The position numbers and the translations under genes were made by a program. A DNA stretch of 64,000 bases from Megaleporinus macrocephalus (lineage: Eukaryota; Chordata; Actinopteri; Characiformes; Anostomidae), in contig CM038714.1 in the NCBI GenBank assembly GCA_021613375.1, forward strand, positions 41,019,123 to 41,083,122, written 5' to 3'. Below the pieces are notes generated by a model. That model saw only the letters and a program-made list of their open reading frames with translations, was not told where the DNA came from and made no database searches. Shown in pieces: positions 49,081 through 60,379 of this stretch. Position 1 is the first letter of the stretch, and each line of letters starts with the position of its first letter.

Positions 49081-51093
49081 TGGATATCTTATTTTAAAAG
49101 AAGTAGATAATATCTTGTGCTTCTGAAGAAGAAATTTAGAAGTAAGATTTCTCCTGGACGCCCCAGACATTGTATAAATGTATTCAATTTCTTCATCCAG
49201 AATCTTGATTTAGCTGAATGAACTACTGAGTAGTCAAAGCAGGTATTAAATGATATCTGCAAATAGTACTGGGTTGCCACAACCCAGTTCTGGTACAGAA
49301 AATCAAACAAATGTTCTTAATAGTACTTTGGAAAACATAAAATGCCTTTGAATGGCATTTTTGACAAAACTAACATTAAGCTAATCAGATGATCATACAA
49401 GTATGCTTGATCCCTTACTACAAACAAACTATGAACTCAAAAACTTGATTTAGCATGATAAGGCCATGTCCGTTTTGCAGTATCTTTGTTGATAGCACTA
49501 ACCTAAGCAAGTTCTGCTGTTAGGCCATCAACTGTAGAACTACTTTAGTTTGAACCGTTATGTTTGTTGAGGTTTTTTGTAGCAGATATAAGTTGTTGAT
49601 GATGTAGACTAATACAAGTTAATGATGTAAGCTCATAAAAATAAAGTGGTCAACAATTTTGCTTGTAAATGGCATCAAAATGTGACAGAGCCTATAGATT
49701 AGAGGCTATTAATGGAAAAATCACTTCGTCTGCTAGATGAGAGATTGTGCCTGTGGTTAACTATCATGCAGACCACTGTCTTAGCAGTTTGCATGCTTTA
49801 TAGTTAGCCTAACTTGATTACCGCCAAGCTTTTTTTTAGCTTAGTAGCAGACTGGGCTGCTATCGGAGTAAGGCAAGCTAACAGTAGTTAATATTGGCTT
49901 CAACTTTACTTTAAAAAGATTGTACTTTGCTGAAAACATACGGTACTGTTAGATAGATATTGTTAACTGATAACATGTCTTGTGTAGCTGAGGATTGCTT
50001 TTTGCCATCGGATTGTGACAAAATCACAGTTATGAAGTCCAGAAGCAGAATTCTGCCCACCTTCTCCCTACGGTCAGTCTCTAATGAGCAGTAGAATGGT
50101 GCCTGTTGAATTTTAGCTATCTCACCAGACAGTGCCACAATCAGGATGAACTTTAGCTTTAGACATCAGCCATGGAGAGTCAACAAATACACACACTCAT
50201 ACAGCAGGTGTAACCCCTGCAGTGACCGTGACCCCATAGCATGAGATTTGAGCTCAGCCACAATGCCGTCACTTTCCGCTGTGACTCAACACTCCTCTAG
50301 ATAAATCCTGATGTTGTAAATCGATGTTTTTCTCGCGCCGGTGTTTACCCGTTGTTGTGGCGCGCTGATAAGGCACCTCATGCTCTTTCCCTGCAGCACT
50401 CAAACCTAAGAGACAGCACAAACACTTCCACTCACATATATAGCAGCACACACACCAAAATTATTTTCCCGGGAAATAGTATCACATCATGAATCCTCCT
50501 CTTGGCTCAACCAAGCAGTCATTGTCCAAGCTTGAAGTAATTACCTTCTCCTCTCTCCTCTCTTTCTGGCCCACTCTCTTTTTCACTTGTTTTGAATCAT
50601 TTATTCACAGCCCTGTCCAGAGTTATTGTCCTTAATAAATCCTCCTCCCTCGCAACTGATGAACTTGGCCCATGTGGGAATGGCAGAAACATAAACTAAA
50701 CCTATACACTGAAACATATATCTGCCGTGCTTAAGAGAAACCTAAGAGCGTTATGTCTTACAAGGCTGAGCTGCTGGCAGGTCTCTGCCTGTGTGTTTGG
50801 CTGGGATGGTGGCCTTGGTCATGCTGGTGGACCAGCTGTACCATGAAACCTCAAGAGAAAGCATGTCTTATGCTGGTCTCAGAGCTTAACCAGCTTGAGC
50901 TAGCCACACTGTTTTTCTCAGCAGGTATGATATCTTACTCTAGCTTTGGTAGAAAGCTAACCCTAGCACAGGTTTAATAATGAGCTACCTTGCTAGTTAT
51001 TCTGAAAAAAATATAATATGAAACAATAATGTAAGGTCGTCATGGGTAAAGGGGCTGAGTTCTTGCATTCTTTCTACTTTAAAAAAATAAAAA

Positions 51094-51381
51094 ACTAATA
51101 AAGTCCTTCTTCAATAATTAGATCTTTGGCCAATGCTATCTGTGCAAGACCTGGTAGACCACCAAAACTGCCAGATGAACATCACTCAAAGCTTTCATCT
51201 TTGAGAGACAGTAGAAAAACAAGCTCCAATCCACAGGTGTCCTTTCATTGAGAGAACCCAACACTATAGATCTGAAAGGATGTTTAGGTGTCAGGAAACT
51301 ATTTCTGAGAAAAGAAGATAAATAAATAAAAGGGACTAATGAAGTCCTTCTTCAATAATTAGATTTTTGGCCAATGCTATC
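51094..51381. mobile_element. Tc1-like transposase fragment between 47-bp direct repeats
   Basis: The direct repeats 51094-51140 and 51335-51381 share 45 of 47 bases ('CTTCTTCAATAATTAGAT...'). Between them, 51141-51314 matches 54216-54389 with about 6 differences in 174 bases. That shared piece encodes the decayed segment 'ARPGRPPKLPDEH', resembling the GRPR-type linker of Tc1 transposase DNA-binding domains. A 47-bp repeat is too long to be a Tc1 (TA) target duplication, so a local tandem duplication is likelier. Confidence 0.6.
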
Positions 51382-52179
51382 AGCAGTGTGCTTTGTTTTC
51401 CTCAGCACCAACATATAAATATATAAACCCCCATTGTTTTATTTTTCCATAGTAACTATTAACTGCAAGATAAACAATCATGTGTTGGGTTAAATCAAAA
51501 ATCCAAAAAATATTTTGTATGTTGGCAAGTAGGTGGTCATCATAATCTCTGGGCTTGAGAGAGTGACTATAAGTTATGATAATTTTGTTGAACACAGATA
51601 TTAATAAAGAAATAAACTCAAATATGAATAAACAAGCTATTGGGTGCCTGAGCTTAGCCCACCTTAAATCACTGCAGACATACAAAGACCAACTTTTGTT
51701 GGTAGCTGAATCCTACTGCTATTGGACTGCTCATGGTCTTTCGCTAGATTCTTGCTGGTCTAATTTGGTGAAGGTGATTAATCATTCAGCTACACTAGGC
51801 AAAAACATAGCCCAACTGGCTAAGCTGGTTACAGTTGCAAATTGTGAATGTTTACTCAGTGAGCTCAATAAAATTCATGAAAAGGACAACAGTTTGTGTG
51901 TTATTAGTTTAATTAGATTGTGTCTGTCTATTATTGTGACTTAGATAACAATCAAACCACATTTCATTAGTAATCAATACAGAAATCCTAGTAACTTACT
52001 TTTTCTCGTGAAGGCGTGTTGATCAACTAGGTTGGTCATTTTGGTCGACTAGCTTGGTCAAGCTGTTCATGCTTGTAGACCAGCTTAATTGAGTTGATCA
52101 TCCATGTAGAACAGTTTGGTTGAGCTTTGGTCAGTTTGGTCAGTTAGTAATCGTCAGTCAAAATAGGTAACACTGCTAG

Positions 52180-52182
<3 letters not shown>

Positions 52183-52252
<70 letters not shown>
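52183..52252. repeat. (AT)n microsatellite
   Basis: A pure AT run of about 70 bp. Confidence 0.98.
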
Positions 52253-52256
<4 letters not shown>

Positions 52257-52440
52257 AATTCAAGAGTTTTATTGTCATATGTACAGCAGAACAGACAGTT
52301 ACACTGTACAATGAAATTCTTACTTTGCTGTTCCTCCATTTACCAATAGATAAAGATAACAAATAAAAGAAATAATAAAAAATATATACAAAATATACAA
52401 AGTATAGCAATATAAGTTGAAGTAGATAAAATTATTTTTA
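52253..52440 (+). mobile_element. LINE-like tail ('GAGTTTTATTGTCATATG')
   Basis: 'CAAGAGTTTTATTGTCATAT' and 'CAATGAAATTCTTACTTTGC' are typical of the end of common fish non-LTR-type repeats. It is bounded by AT microsatellites on both sides. Confidence 0.5.
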
Positions 52441-52450
52441 TATATTATAA

Positions 52451-52452
<2 letters not shown>

Positions 52453-52527
<75 letters not shown>
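52453..52527. repeat. (AT)n microsatellite
   Basis: A pure AT run of about 75 bp. Confidence 0.98.
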
Positions 52528-52528
<1 letters not shown>

Positions 52529-53008
52529 CAACTGTGTATGTTCCATAGCCAACTTAGCTAGAGTTTAATAAATGTTGGGGGAAAAGTCTCTTCTCTCCTT
52601 TTCCTGCTGGTTAGTTCCCCCCACACTGTTTCCCCAACTATTTTCCCTCACAAAGGGGTAATACAAACCAGATTTTGGTAGGAAGGGCATGTCTTCCCCT
52701 CCTATAGTGGAAACAGAGAAAAATGTACTAAAGCATTGTAGCAAGTATAGCTGTAATTTGTTTCTTTCCGTGTTTGGTGTGTGGTGTGTGTTTTGCTCCA
52801 TCTGCTTGCGGCTCCATGTGCTTTGTCATGATTATGATGATGTTGCAGGCTGAGCTGCCAAACAGAGCTTTCGCTGGCTGGGGCCTCTGCCATATCTTCT
52901 CCAGCTGTGTGTCTGGCTCAGCCTCAGCGTGTTTCTGAGGCTGGATGTTTTGGAGCTACAGTAACACTGAGTAATTTGTTTCACGCGTGCTTCCTTCTGC
53001 CTCTCCAG

Positions 53009-53143
53009 ATTTAAACGAGTGTGTGACGAACACACACACCTGCATGGCGGACGAGCGCTGTGTGAACACAGTGGGGGCGTTCGTGTGCGAGAGGCAGATT
53101 TCTTGTCCGAGTGGCTACCAGCTGAGGAATGGAGTGTGTGAAG
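53009..53143 (+). CDS. fbln2: fbln2 exon: EGF4 (calcium-binding)
   Basis: A 135-base, 45-codon exon, phase 1 in and out. It reads 'DLNECVTNTHTCMADERC', then 'CVNTVGAFVC' and 'ISCPSGYQLRNGVCE'. There are six Cys, a DLNEC calcium-binding start, and a C-V-N-T-V-G-A-F-V-C segment that meets the hydroxylation consensus. It matches the human fibulin-2 EGF that begins 'DINECVTDLHTC'. The acceptor is CTTCTGCCTCTCCAG and the donor is GTGGGT at 53144. The neighbouring intron immediately shows a CT-rich run ending CAG at 53169-53171, but that would leave a 28-base intron, so it is not a usable acceptor. Confidence 0.95.
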
Positions 53144-53258
53144 GTGGGTCTCTTTCTCTCTCTCTCTTCAGGTTAGTTCAGTTTAGTTCTGCTTACTGGA
53201 CACTAATCCGTTTATGATGTTGTTTCCCCCTTTATTATGCCTTTCATTTATTTAATTT

Positions 53259-54108
53259 TAGAGATGGGAGCGATCCGATACAACATCGGTATCGGGGCCG
53301 ATATTGACGTAATTTTACGTTTGCGGCCGATCCATTTTCCAGTCAGCAGCTTGAGCTGGACAATAAACACGCCGTAACATTAACACAAAACGCACCAGTG
53401 ATCCGGATTCCAGTTCCACAGTTTACCTTAAACATAGTACCAATGATAATAAACTAAAGAGCCCTTATATCGGTATTTGTATCGGTATCAGTATCAGTAT
53501 TGGCAGTTATGTATCGGTATTGGTAGTTCTGTATCGGTGATCCGGATTCCAGTTCCACAGTTTACCTTAAACATAGTACCAATGATAATAAACTAAAGAG
53601 CCCTTATATCGGTATTTGTATCGGTATCAGTATCAGTATTGGCAGTTATGTATCGGTATTGGTAGTTATGTATCGGTGATCCGGATTCCAGTTCCACAGT
53701 TTACCTTAAACATAGTACCAATGATAATAAACTAAAGAGCCCTTATATCGGTATTTGTATCGGTATCAGTATCAGTATTGGCTGTTATGTATCGGTATTG
53801 GTAGTTATGTATCGGTGATCCGGATTCCAGTTCCACAGTTTACCTTAAACATAGTACCAATGATAATAAACTAAAGAGCCCTTATATCGGTATTTGTATC
53901 GGTATCAGTATCAGTATTGGCTGTTATGTATCGGTATTGGTAGTTATGTATCGGTGATCCGGATTCCAGTTCCACAGTTTACCTTAAACATAGTACCAAT
54001 GATAATAAACTAAAGAGCCCTTATATCGGTATTTGTATCGGTATCAGTATCGGCAGTTATGTATCGGTATCGGATCGGGACTGAAAACACTGGATCGGCC
54101 CATCACTA
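53259..54108. mobile_element. hAT-type non-autonomous element with 8-bp target duplication
   Basis: The ends are inverted repeats: TAGAGATGGGAGCGATCC on the left, and TAGTGATGGGCCGATCC as the reverse complement of the right. The flanks carry a perfect 8-bp duplication TTTAATTT (53251-53258 and 54109-54116), as expected for hAT insertions. The 850-bp body has no transposase and is mostly a tandem array (see the next entry). TATCGGTAT-type words occur throughout. Confidence 0.88.
53399..54075. repeat. 139-bp tandem array, about 4.9 copies, inside the hAT-type element
   Basis: 'TGATCCGGATTCCAGTTCCA' begins at 53399, 53538, 53677, 53816 and 53955, each exactly 139 bp apart. Copies differ by a handful of bases (GGCAGTTATG or GGCTGTTATG; GTAGTTCTG or GTAGTTATG). 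The fifth copy is shortened by loss of one TATCAG unit. It shows recent amplification after the element's birth. Confidence 0.97.
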
Positions 54109-54116
54109 TTTAATTT

Positions 54117-54400
54117 CTAGTCAAAATGCCATTAAATGCAATAACAAATGAGCTACTAGATAAAAGATATTGTGGACAACAAAAAAACATTAAGTTGAAA
54201 TGTACTCCTAACAACTGTGCAAGACCTGGTAGACCACCAAAACTGCCAGATGAACATCACTCAAAGCTTTCATCTTTGAGAGAGAGTAGAAAAACAAGCT
54301 TCAGTCCACAGGTGTGCTTTCACTGAGAGAACCCAACACTATAGATCTGAAAGGATATTTAGGTGTCAGGAAACTATTTCTGAGAAAAGCAGAGAAGAAA
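54117..54400 (+). mobile_element. Tc1-like transposase fragment
   Basis: The 5' part reads 'MPLNAITNELLDKRYCG' and continues to 'NNCARPGRPPKLPDEH', a decayed N-terminal DNA-binding segment of a Tc1-like transposase with a GRPR-like motif. It directly adjoins the right target duplication of the hAT-type element. The part 54216-54389 is the near twin of 51141-51314. Confidence 0.65.
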
Positions 54401-57400
54401 AGAAGAAATTTGGCATATTAAACAAAGATGTATACTATAAGATGTATACTACTTCAAATGTCATGAGTATTTTATGTTGTATTGTGTGTTGGGTGCTGTA
54501 ATCGGTGTTGTATTGTTATAAGTTGTAGAGTTTCACTGCCCCAGGAGTAAGTTATGCAGCATGTATTTAATGTGGACCTTTGCGTGTATGCATAGTTATG
54601 TATACAAATTGCATGCAGTAATAATAAACCTTATAAACTCAAAGCAGCTGCTGCTTTTCTTGAGACAATGGACAGACCACCCTAGAAACCCAACCTATAT
54701 GTCATTAAAAGTGTTATGACAAGCAAAAAATTCTATTAAATTCAATTTCCAAGACTGAGTTTTAAAGGTGAGGAAATTTATGCCTTTGTAAGTTAGTTAC
54801 CTTCATTGCAGTTTGACTAGAAATAAAATGATATTGTTTTTTATATATATATATAATCAAGTAGCCACACGTATAGTATAATAAAACATCATAATCTAAT
54901 CCTTTCTCTTTTATTTCGCTCCCTCAGCCCCTCTCTATCTGCTTCTTACTTTTTCATTCTTTGTGCCAAACCTCATAGAAAATCCATGTTTAATCTCATG
55001 TCAGATTTGCATGCATTGGTCGTAATTCTTCTTATCGTAGTGCACAAAATAGGCATGCACTAGCAGTTTCAGTTCATAGATAATGATTACACTGTATTAA
55101 CTGGTCATTACAAAGTCATTACGATGAGCTTGCCGTGTTATCTGAAAAAGGATCATCTTGTGAGTCTCTGGTGGAAATAAGAATTAATTTGGCAAAAAAG
55201 TACTTAGTTTTAAGCTTAATAGTTGCCGTGATGGTAGTCATTACCAACTCATTGGCCAGTACTCAATCAGCCAAGACATTTTTCGCGGCCATAGTTTTTT
55301 TCTTCTATCACTGGAGTTATAAGGATAATGGAAGGTTATACTTCACCACTTATCACTGTGCAAACTCTATGCCTAAAGAATCTCAAACTTGCCTCCTTGT
55401 GGCATTCAGTCAAATCAGTATGACACACTGTTATGAAGGAAAAAGAAAGAAAAAAATATCTTGAAGCCTGACTCTTTGTCTGCAAGGCTACTTTGTTCAG
55501 CCCTGATCTAGGACCAGCTAACCATCACAGGCTCACAGGGAACCTCTAAAAGCTTTGCTTTTCTGTAGAATCTCCCATGTTATCACTGGCACGCAGCATT
55601 CAGGCTACTATCAAAGCCACCCAGGTGGTGTAAACGAACAGACTGAATGAACACTGGGGCTTCTTAGTGTCCCCTGAACCCATCACAGATGTAGCATGGG
55701 GTCGCTTTTATCTCCGTTCATCTGAAAGTTGCAGAGTAGAGCCCAGCACACCTAATCAAGGTGCACCACTGAAGATTAGCCATAAATAACAGTTGGTTAA
55801 CAGACGTTCTGACATCAGAGAGATCAGGCGGGAGGTATTTTGCACATGTTTTAGGACAGATGTCAGATAGATTCATCAACAGCCAAAGACATATGAATAT
55901 AATGTGCACACACACACACACATTCTCAGAGCTGGGTAAAAACTTTGCTAAGGCTTTTGATTCTTGTCAGTGTCTGGCGTGGGATGGAGCCATGAGTGTG
56001 GAGGGATAATTAAGATAATAATTGGCAAACGAGAGAACAAGGGAGTGAACTAATTACGTGCTTGAAAGAGAATGAAAGAATTTCCTGCAATGAGGATGTA
56101 CAGGGGCTTTTAACTGGACCACAAAAACCTCTAATTATGATTGCATTCTCAGATGGTTAGCGAAGCTAATGCTGATCTGGTGAAGTAATGATGTTGCCCA
56201 GTTGCGTTGCACCTTATAAGTTCATCAACAAAACAGAAAACCGTAGGGTTTTCTTCCTCCGAAAAGGCAAATGGGCAGCGGAAAGGGTGTTGGCAAGCAG
56301 AGGAAAACACTGGGTGTGTTTTGGTGAAGGTGTCAGCGATCCTGTAATGAATTCTCTCCCGTGAAAGGACTATGCTCTGTCATTGTGCCACAGTGCCACC
56401 TACTGGCTGGTGCTGGTCTCCACACATTTATTGTTTATTTTTTCAACCTTAAGTCATTCTCGGAGCTGGACACATTTTGCCTGAGGTGCTTTGCACACTT
56501 GTAACAGATGTTACAACAGTGTCCAGTTAAGGATGGCAAACCTTGTGTTACACAAATTTGGTTCAAACAGTGAAATCCTTTTATACGAGTTTGTAATTCA
56601 AGCTGTTTACAATGACATCTGTGGTTGTAATCATGTATGAGGGCAATGTGGTTCCATTTTATGGTCTGACAGTAATACCTATAGAGTGAATGGCCTTCTA
56701 TGATGGGAAAACCTGAAGCTCCCTCAGTAACAAGATTCTTGTTCCAATCCAGTTCACACTAATGGAATAACAAAGCCTCCTTAAAGACACAACCAAGCAG
56801 TATGTTGTGAGTTTACATTTCTAATCAATGTAGAAAATCAGATTTTACCAGTAATCCACTATTACATTTACATGGGTAATCAAATAATAGGAAACTCTGG
56901 GTCTGCATTAGTCAGACAGTGAGTCGAATTTTTGCTTTGCAGAAGAATGGAGCATATCATAAGTATCATAAACTCACATCAAATTCTTTCAGTTTGAATA
57001 TGGATATGCATTTTGAAATGCTTGTAGTTGGTTTCAGTATCACTCCAGAAGTGTTTTGTTGCCATCTCTGTTGTAAACACTGCTTACTATTTCAGGGACA
57101 GCGTTGTTATTCCACACATACGTTGACTGAGAGAAAAATTTGAAAAAAAAAAATCAGAGTAAGAGTATACAAGTGCTGAAATCTGATGCTTATAACTATT
57201 AAGTGCATGTAAACAAACAGACTGTTATTGAGAGTATCCTGTAGCATATCGCTGACATGACCATGACCATTACCACCAATTAGGGAAATACCGTATCCTG
57301 GCTCTGTTGTAAACTTTACTATAGTATGTATAGACAATATCCACAAAGAAAGAGAAAGAACAAAATTAGAAAATGCATGAGCTAAATGAAAGTAGTAATA

Positions 57401-57657
57401 TTCCTTCAGAGAAAAACAGATGTTCTACATAAAACATTCCCATTACATCACAAACCTAACTTCAACCTGACGCAAGCTTGAAACTAATCTCTTCTGAAAC
57501 TAATCCAGCTACAATAGTGCCTTAGATCAAAGAGTAGCCATCAATTGTGGAGTGATATCTCAAACAGTTCACTTCAATATTTAGACCAATTCGTTAACCT
57601 TAATGACGCACCTGGCTGTGAGGTCTGCTCTAACATCTGGCCTGCTCTGTCCTGCAG

Positions 57658-57798
57658 ACATTGATGAGTGTGTGTTGCGGAGCCACGACTGCTCACCAGG
57701 ACTCCAGTGCCAGAACACTATCGGCTCCTTCCAATGCAACCCGAAACAACAGCGCTGCCTCACTGGATTCACCCAGGACCCCCACGGCAACTGCATCG
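57658..57798 (+). CDS. fbln2: fbln2 exon: EGF5 (calcium-binding)
   Basis: A 141-base, 47-codon exon, phase 1 in and out. It reads 'DIDECVLRSHDCSPGLQC', 'CQNTIGSFQC', then 'RCLTGFTQDPHGNCI'. There are six Cys. The DIDEC start and C-Q-N-T-I-G-S-F-Q-C give the calcium-binding and hydroxylation signatures. The 'GF.QDP.GNC' ending is shared with the corresponding human fibulin-2 and fibulin-1 EGF. The acceptor is CTGTCCTGCAG and the donor is GTGAGA at 57799. Confidence 0.95.
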
Positions 57799-57804
57799 GT
57801 GAGA

Positions 57805-58590
57805 GAGAAGATACATGAGAAAAAGCACATGAGAGAACGAGAGAGAGAGAGGGAGTATGGATGAAAAAATATATGTATAAAGAAAGAAAGAGCTCATATT
57901 AGGAAGCGAGCAGAGGTAAAAGAGGGATAATGAATAAAGGAGAGAGAATGCACAGGAGAGTAGATGGGAGTGAGAGAGAGAATGTCTTATAATGAAGAAA
58001 TAATGGAGAAATAACGAATAAGGGGGAGAGAGTGAGAAAGACAGCAAGAAAGAGAGACTAAGAGAGAGAGGGTAAGAGAGACAGAATGAATAAAGGAGAG
58101 AATGCATGACATAAAAAAAGAAAAGGGAGGAGATTCTGTGAGAAATGAAAGAAGCAAGAGAAAATGGACAAAAGAAAGATTGAAAGACAGACAGATCACT
58201 GAGAGAATGTCTGAGAAAGAGAAAAATAATAAAAAAAGACAAAAGAGAGGGTTACAGAGTGAGAGAGGATGCAATGAGTGAAACAGAAAGATGAAGACTG
58301 AAAGAAAGAATAAATGAGAAATGAAAAAATCAATAGGAGAAGAGGATAATGTAATATATGTATCTTCCGTGTCAACAAAGTAGAGCTGCGCAAAAAAGTG
58401 AGAGAGGGTGAGTCAACGATAGAGAGCATAAAAAAGTGAGAGAACATGAGAAATAATAATGATACATGATATAAAAATAATAAGATAGAAATAACTAAAT
58501 AATAACATATATATCATTCGGGTTCATGAAGTACAGCTGAGAGAGAGATGGATGTGAGAGAGAGAAAGAGAGAGAATCACTGCCTCCTAC
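57805..58590. repeat. Purine-rich GAGA-type tract of about 0.8 kb
   Basis: The plus strand is almost entirely A and G in degenerate GAGAGA, AAAGAAAG and GAGAATG words. It begins within 10 bases of the EGF5 donor. The long minus-strand open frames here (such as 57769-58242) are the pyrimidine-strand shadow, rich in Ser/Phe/Leu, and not genes. Confidence 0.85.
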
Positions 58591-58951
58591 TGGACATACA
58601 CAGAACTCCAAGAACTGCTGTTTGATCTCTGTTAAAGATGCAGGACCTCATTTATCAAAGCTAGAGAAGAACATGTTCTAAGTCTGTGGGGACCAACTGC
58701 CAGTACGCGCTGCAAAATTGGTATTTATTGGAGGTGCAGACGCACAGGTGTTTGCAGTGTATGATGATAAATCCTAAGCACAGGGCCAGCGTGCGGCACT
58801 AGACTAAACATAATTTAATGCTCTGACTTGCAGCATTAAAAGAAAAAGCCGTCAAACTCGTCAAATTAGATGTTTTATATGTTTTTTTACATTCTATGTG
58901 CAAATAAGTTAACAAATCATTCACTGGAAACACACTTAAGTACACAGTACC

Positions 58952-58952
<1 letters not shown>

Positions 58953-59042
<90 letters not shown>
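58953..59042. repeat. (AT)n microsatellite
   Basis: A pure alternating run of about 90 bp. Confidence 0.98.
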
Positions 59043-59043
<1 letters not shown>

Positions 59044-59473
59044 TTGGTTTAATATATTGCACAAAAAATAAAACATTAAATATTAAATGTGCTGTAACAT
59101 TCACACAGACCAAATTCTGTGTTAAATTTAGTTAGTAAACAGTAATTGTGCACCACAATGTGAAGACGTGTGTTCTTTATAGAGGATGTGTTCATTTATT
59201 ATTATGTAGAAATTCACCAAAATATGTAGAGACTTTGCCTTTGACTGCACACGTTGTCGCCAAATGAAGTCCTAGAAAATGACAATGTGCAAATTTAGTT
59301 TTCTGCACAGCCACTCCAGTAACCTGTATAATACAATGCATTATATAAATACCATATGTGGATGTTAGCCAGATAAACCCAGCAAAACTGTGCCTGAATG
59401 GAACTCACTCACTAATCTCTTGACAATGGGTGCCAAAATTAGGGCAATAAAAGCTAAAGGCTACACATCCAGT

Positions 59474-59475
<2 letters not shown>

Positions 59476-59516
<41 letters not shown>
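59476..59516. repeat. (CA)n microsatellite
   Basis: A pure CA run of about 41 bp. Confidence 0.98.
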
Positions 59517-59517
<1 letters not shown>

Positions 59518-60330
59518 CTTCATCTAAAGAAGAAAAACTTCCACTGAATGGTATCACTCAGCCCAAGCAGAGAGAGGTAGAATAAATGAATGAATGAATA
59601 AAGAGACAGGTCATTGGTTAAAAAATGAATGGATAAGGTACAGGTTATGGGTGTACATAACCTGTTTACGGAGGAAGTCCCAGCCCTTAGGAGAAAGAGA
59701 CAGTTACCTTGCTGGTCACCTCCCTTATTGTGGCCATCTGGGCAAGCGCAGTAGCCAGACCTGAACTTTAGTTTTAAGCATTTTCTCTTCAATTAGTAAT
59801 TCAATTAGAGTTTTAATGTCATAGCTTGGTATCATCTCAACTTACTTGGAACCTCGACAGAGGTAATACCCCAAATAATAGCAGTTACCAGGTTTGCCTA
59901 TTGTCTGCTGGATTAACTTGTGCATGCCTTACATGTTTGAACTCAATTCAGGGCCAGAGCGTTAACTCTGGTTGAACAACACACATAAAACAGGTGAATA
60001 TTATACAGTACCACAATAGTGTCATTAGTTTTCTAACTAGCCAGGCAAGGCTACTAAGAAGCTACATATCCCAAGCTTGAGTGAAATACAGTGGGTCAAA
60101 TCTAAGTTTGTCTTGAGGCAAATCAAAGTCTACATGGCTCATTCCAAAAGCAATCCATATCTTCTTCATCTCATCATCCATATGAAATTTTAATAAGCAA
60201 ACCAAGCTGTTCTGCAAATTCAAAGTTTTTACAAGGTTATAGTCTTATAAAGGAAGGTGGGCATGGTTGTTGAAGAATGGCTTCAGTGCATCATCGAGCC
60301 ATGATTTTAGGCCATACCAAATTTTCATTA

Positions 60331-60379
60331 ATTAATTTTTCTACATGAAAAATTAATAGATGTTACAACAGTAACATCT
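60331..60379. repeat. Two adjacent perfect hairpins
   Basis: ATTAATTTTTC (60331-60341) pairs with GAAAAATTAAT (60347-60357) over a 5-base loop. It is followed at once by AGATGTTAC (60358-60366) pairing with GTAACATCT (60371-60379) over a 4-base loop. Their role is unknown. Confidence 0.85.

Larger units (their letters stand above)
44617..53008 (+). other. fbln2: Intron between EGF3 and EGF4 exons
   Basis: A phase-1 intron of about 8.4 kb. It holds an AAGTC-rich tract (47230-48060), a TIR-element end, a Tc1 fragment between 47-bp direct repeats, and two (AT)n runs either side of a LINE-like tail. The stretches 44900-47200 and 49100-50750 show no named feature, although 45000-45250 is non-repetitive and could be regulatory. 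The acceptor CTTCTGCCTCTCCAG is strong. Confidence 0.8.
53144..57657 (+). other. fbln2: Intron between EGF4 and EGF5 exons
   Basis: A phase-1 intron of about 4.5 kb. Its 5' part contains the hAT-type element with the 139-bp array and a Tc1 fragment. The stretch 54900-57600 shows no recognised element. The acceptor is CTGTCCTGCAG. Confidence 0.8.

Noticed and set aside
51576..51944. 122-aa plus-strand open frame.
   Set aside because: No recognisable domain. It sits among old repeats inside a phase-consistent fbln2 intron.
53144..53171. CT-rich run ending CAG just after the EGF4 donor, like an acceptor.
   Set aside because: A 28-base intron is too short for vertebrate splicing.
53399..54075. 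Regular 139-bp repeats that could suggest a CRISPR-like array.
   Set aside because: These are whole-unit tandem copies without unique spacers, inside a transposon in a vertebrate intron.
55135..55464. 109-aa plus-strand open frame with a hydrophobic segment.
   Set aside because: One hydrophobic run in AT-rich DNA is expected by chance; there is no promoter, splice or homology support.
57769..58242. Longest open frame in the window (157 aa, minus strand).
   Set aside because: It is the pyrimidine strand of a GA-rich simple-sequence tract; the composition is Ser/Phe/Leu only and the frame overlaps the EGF5 exon.
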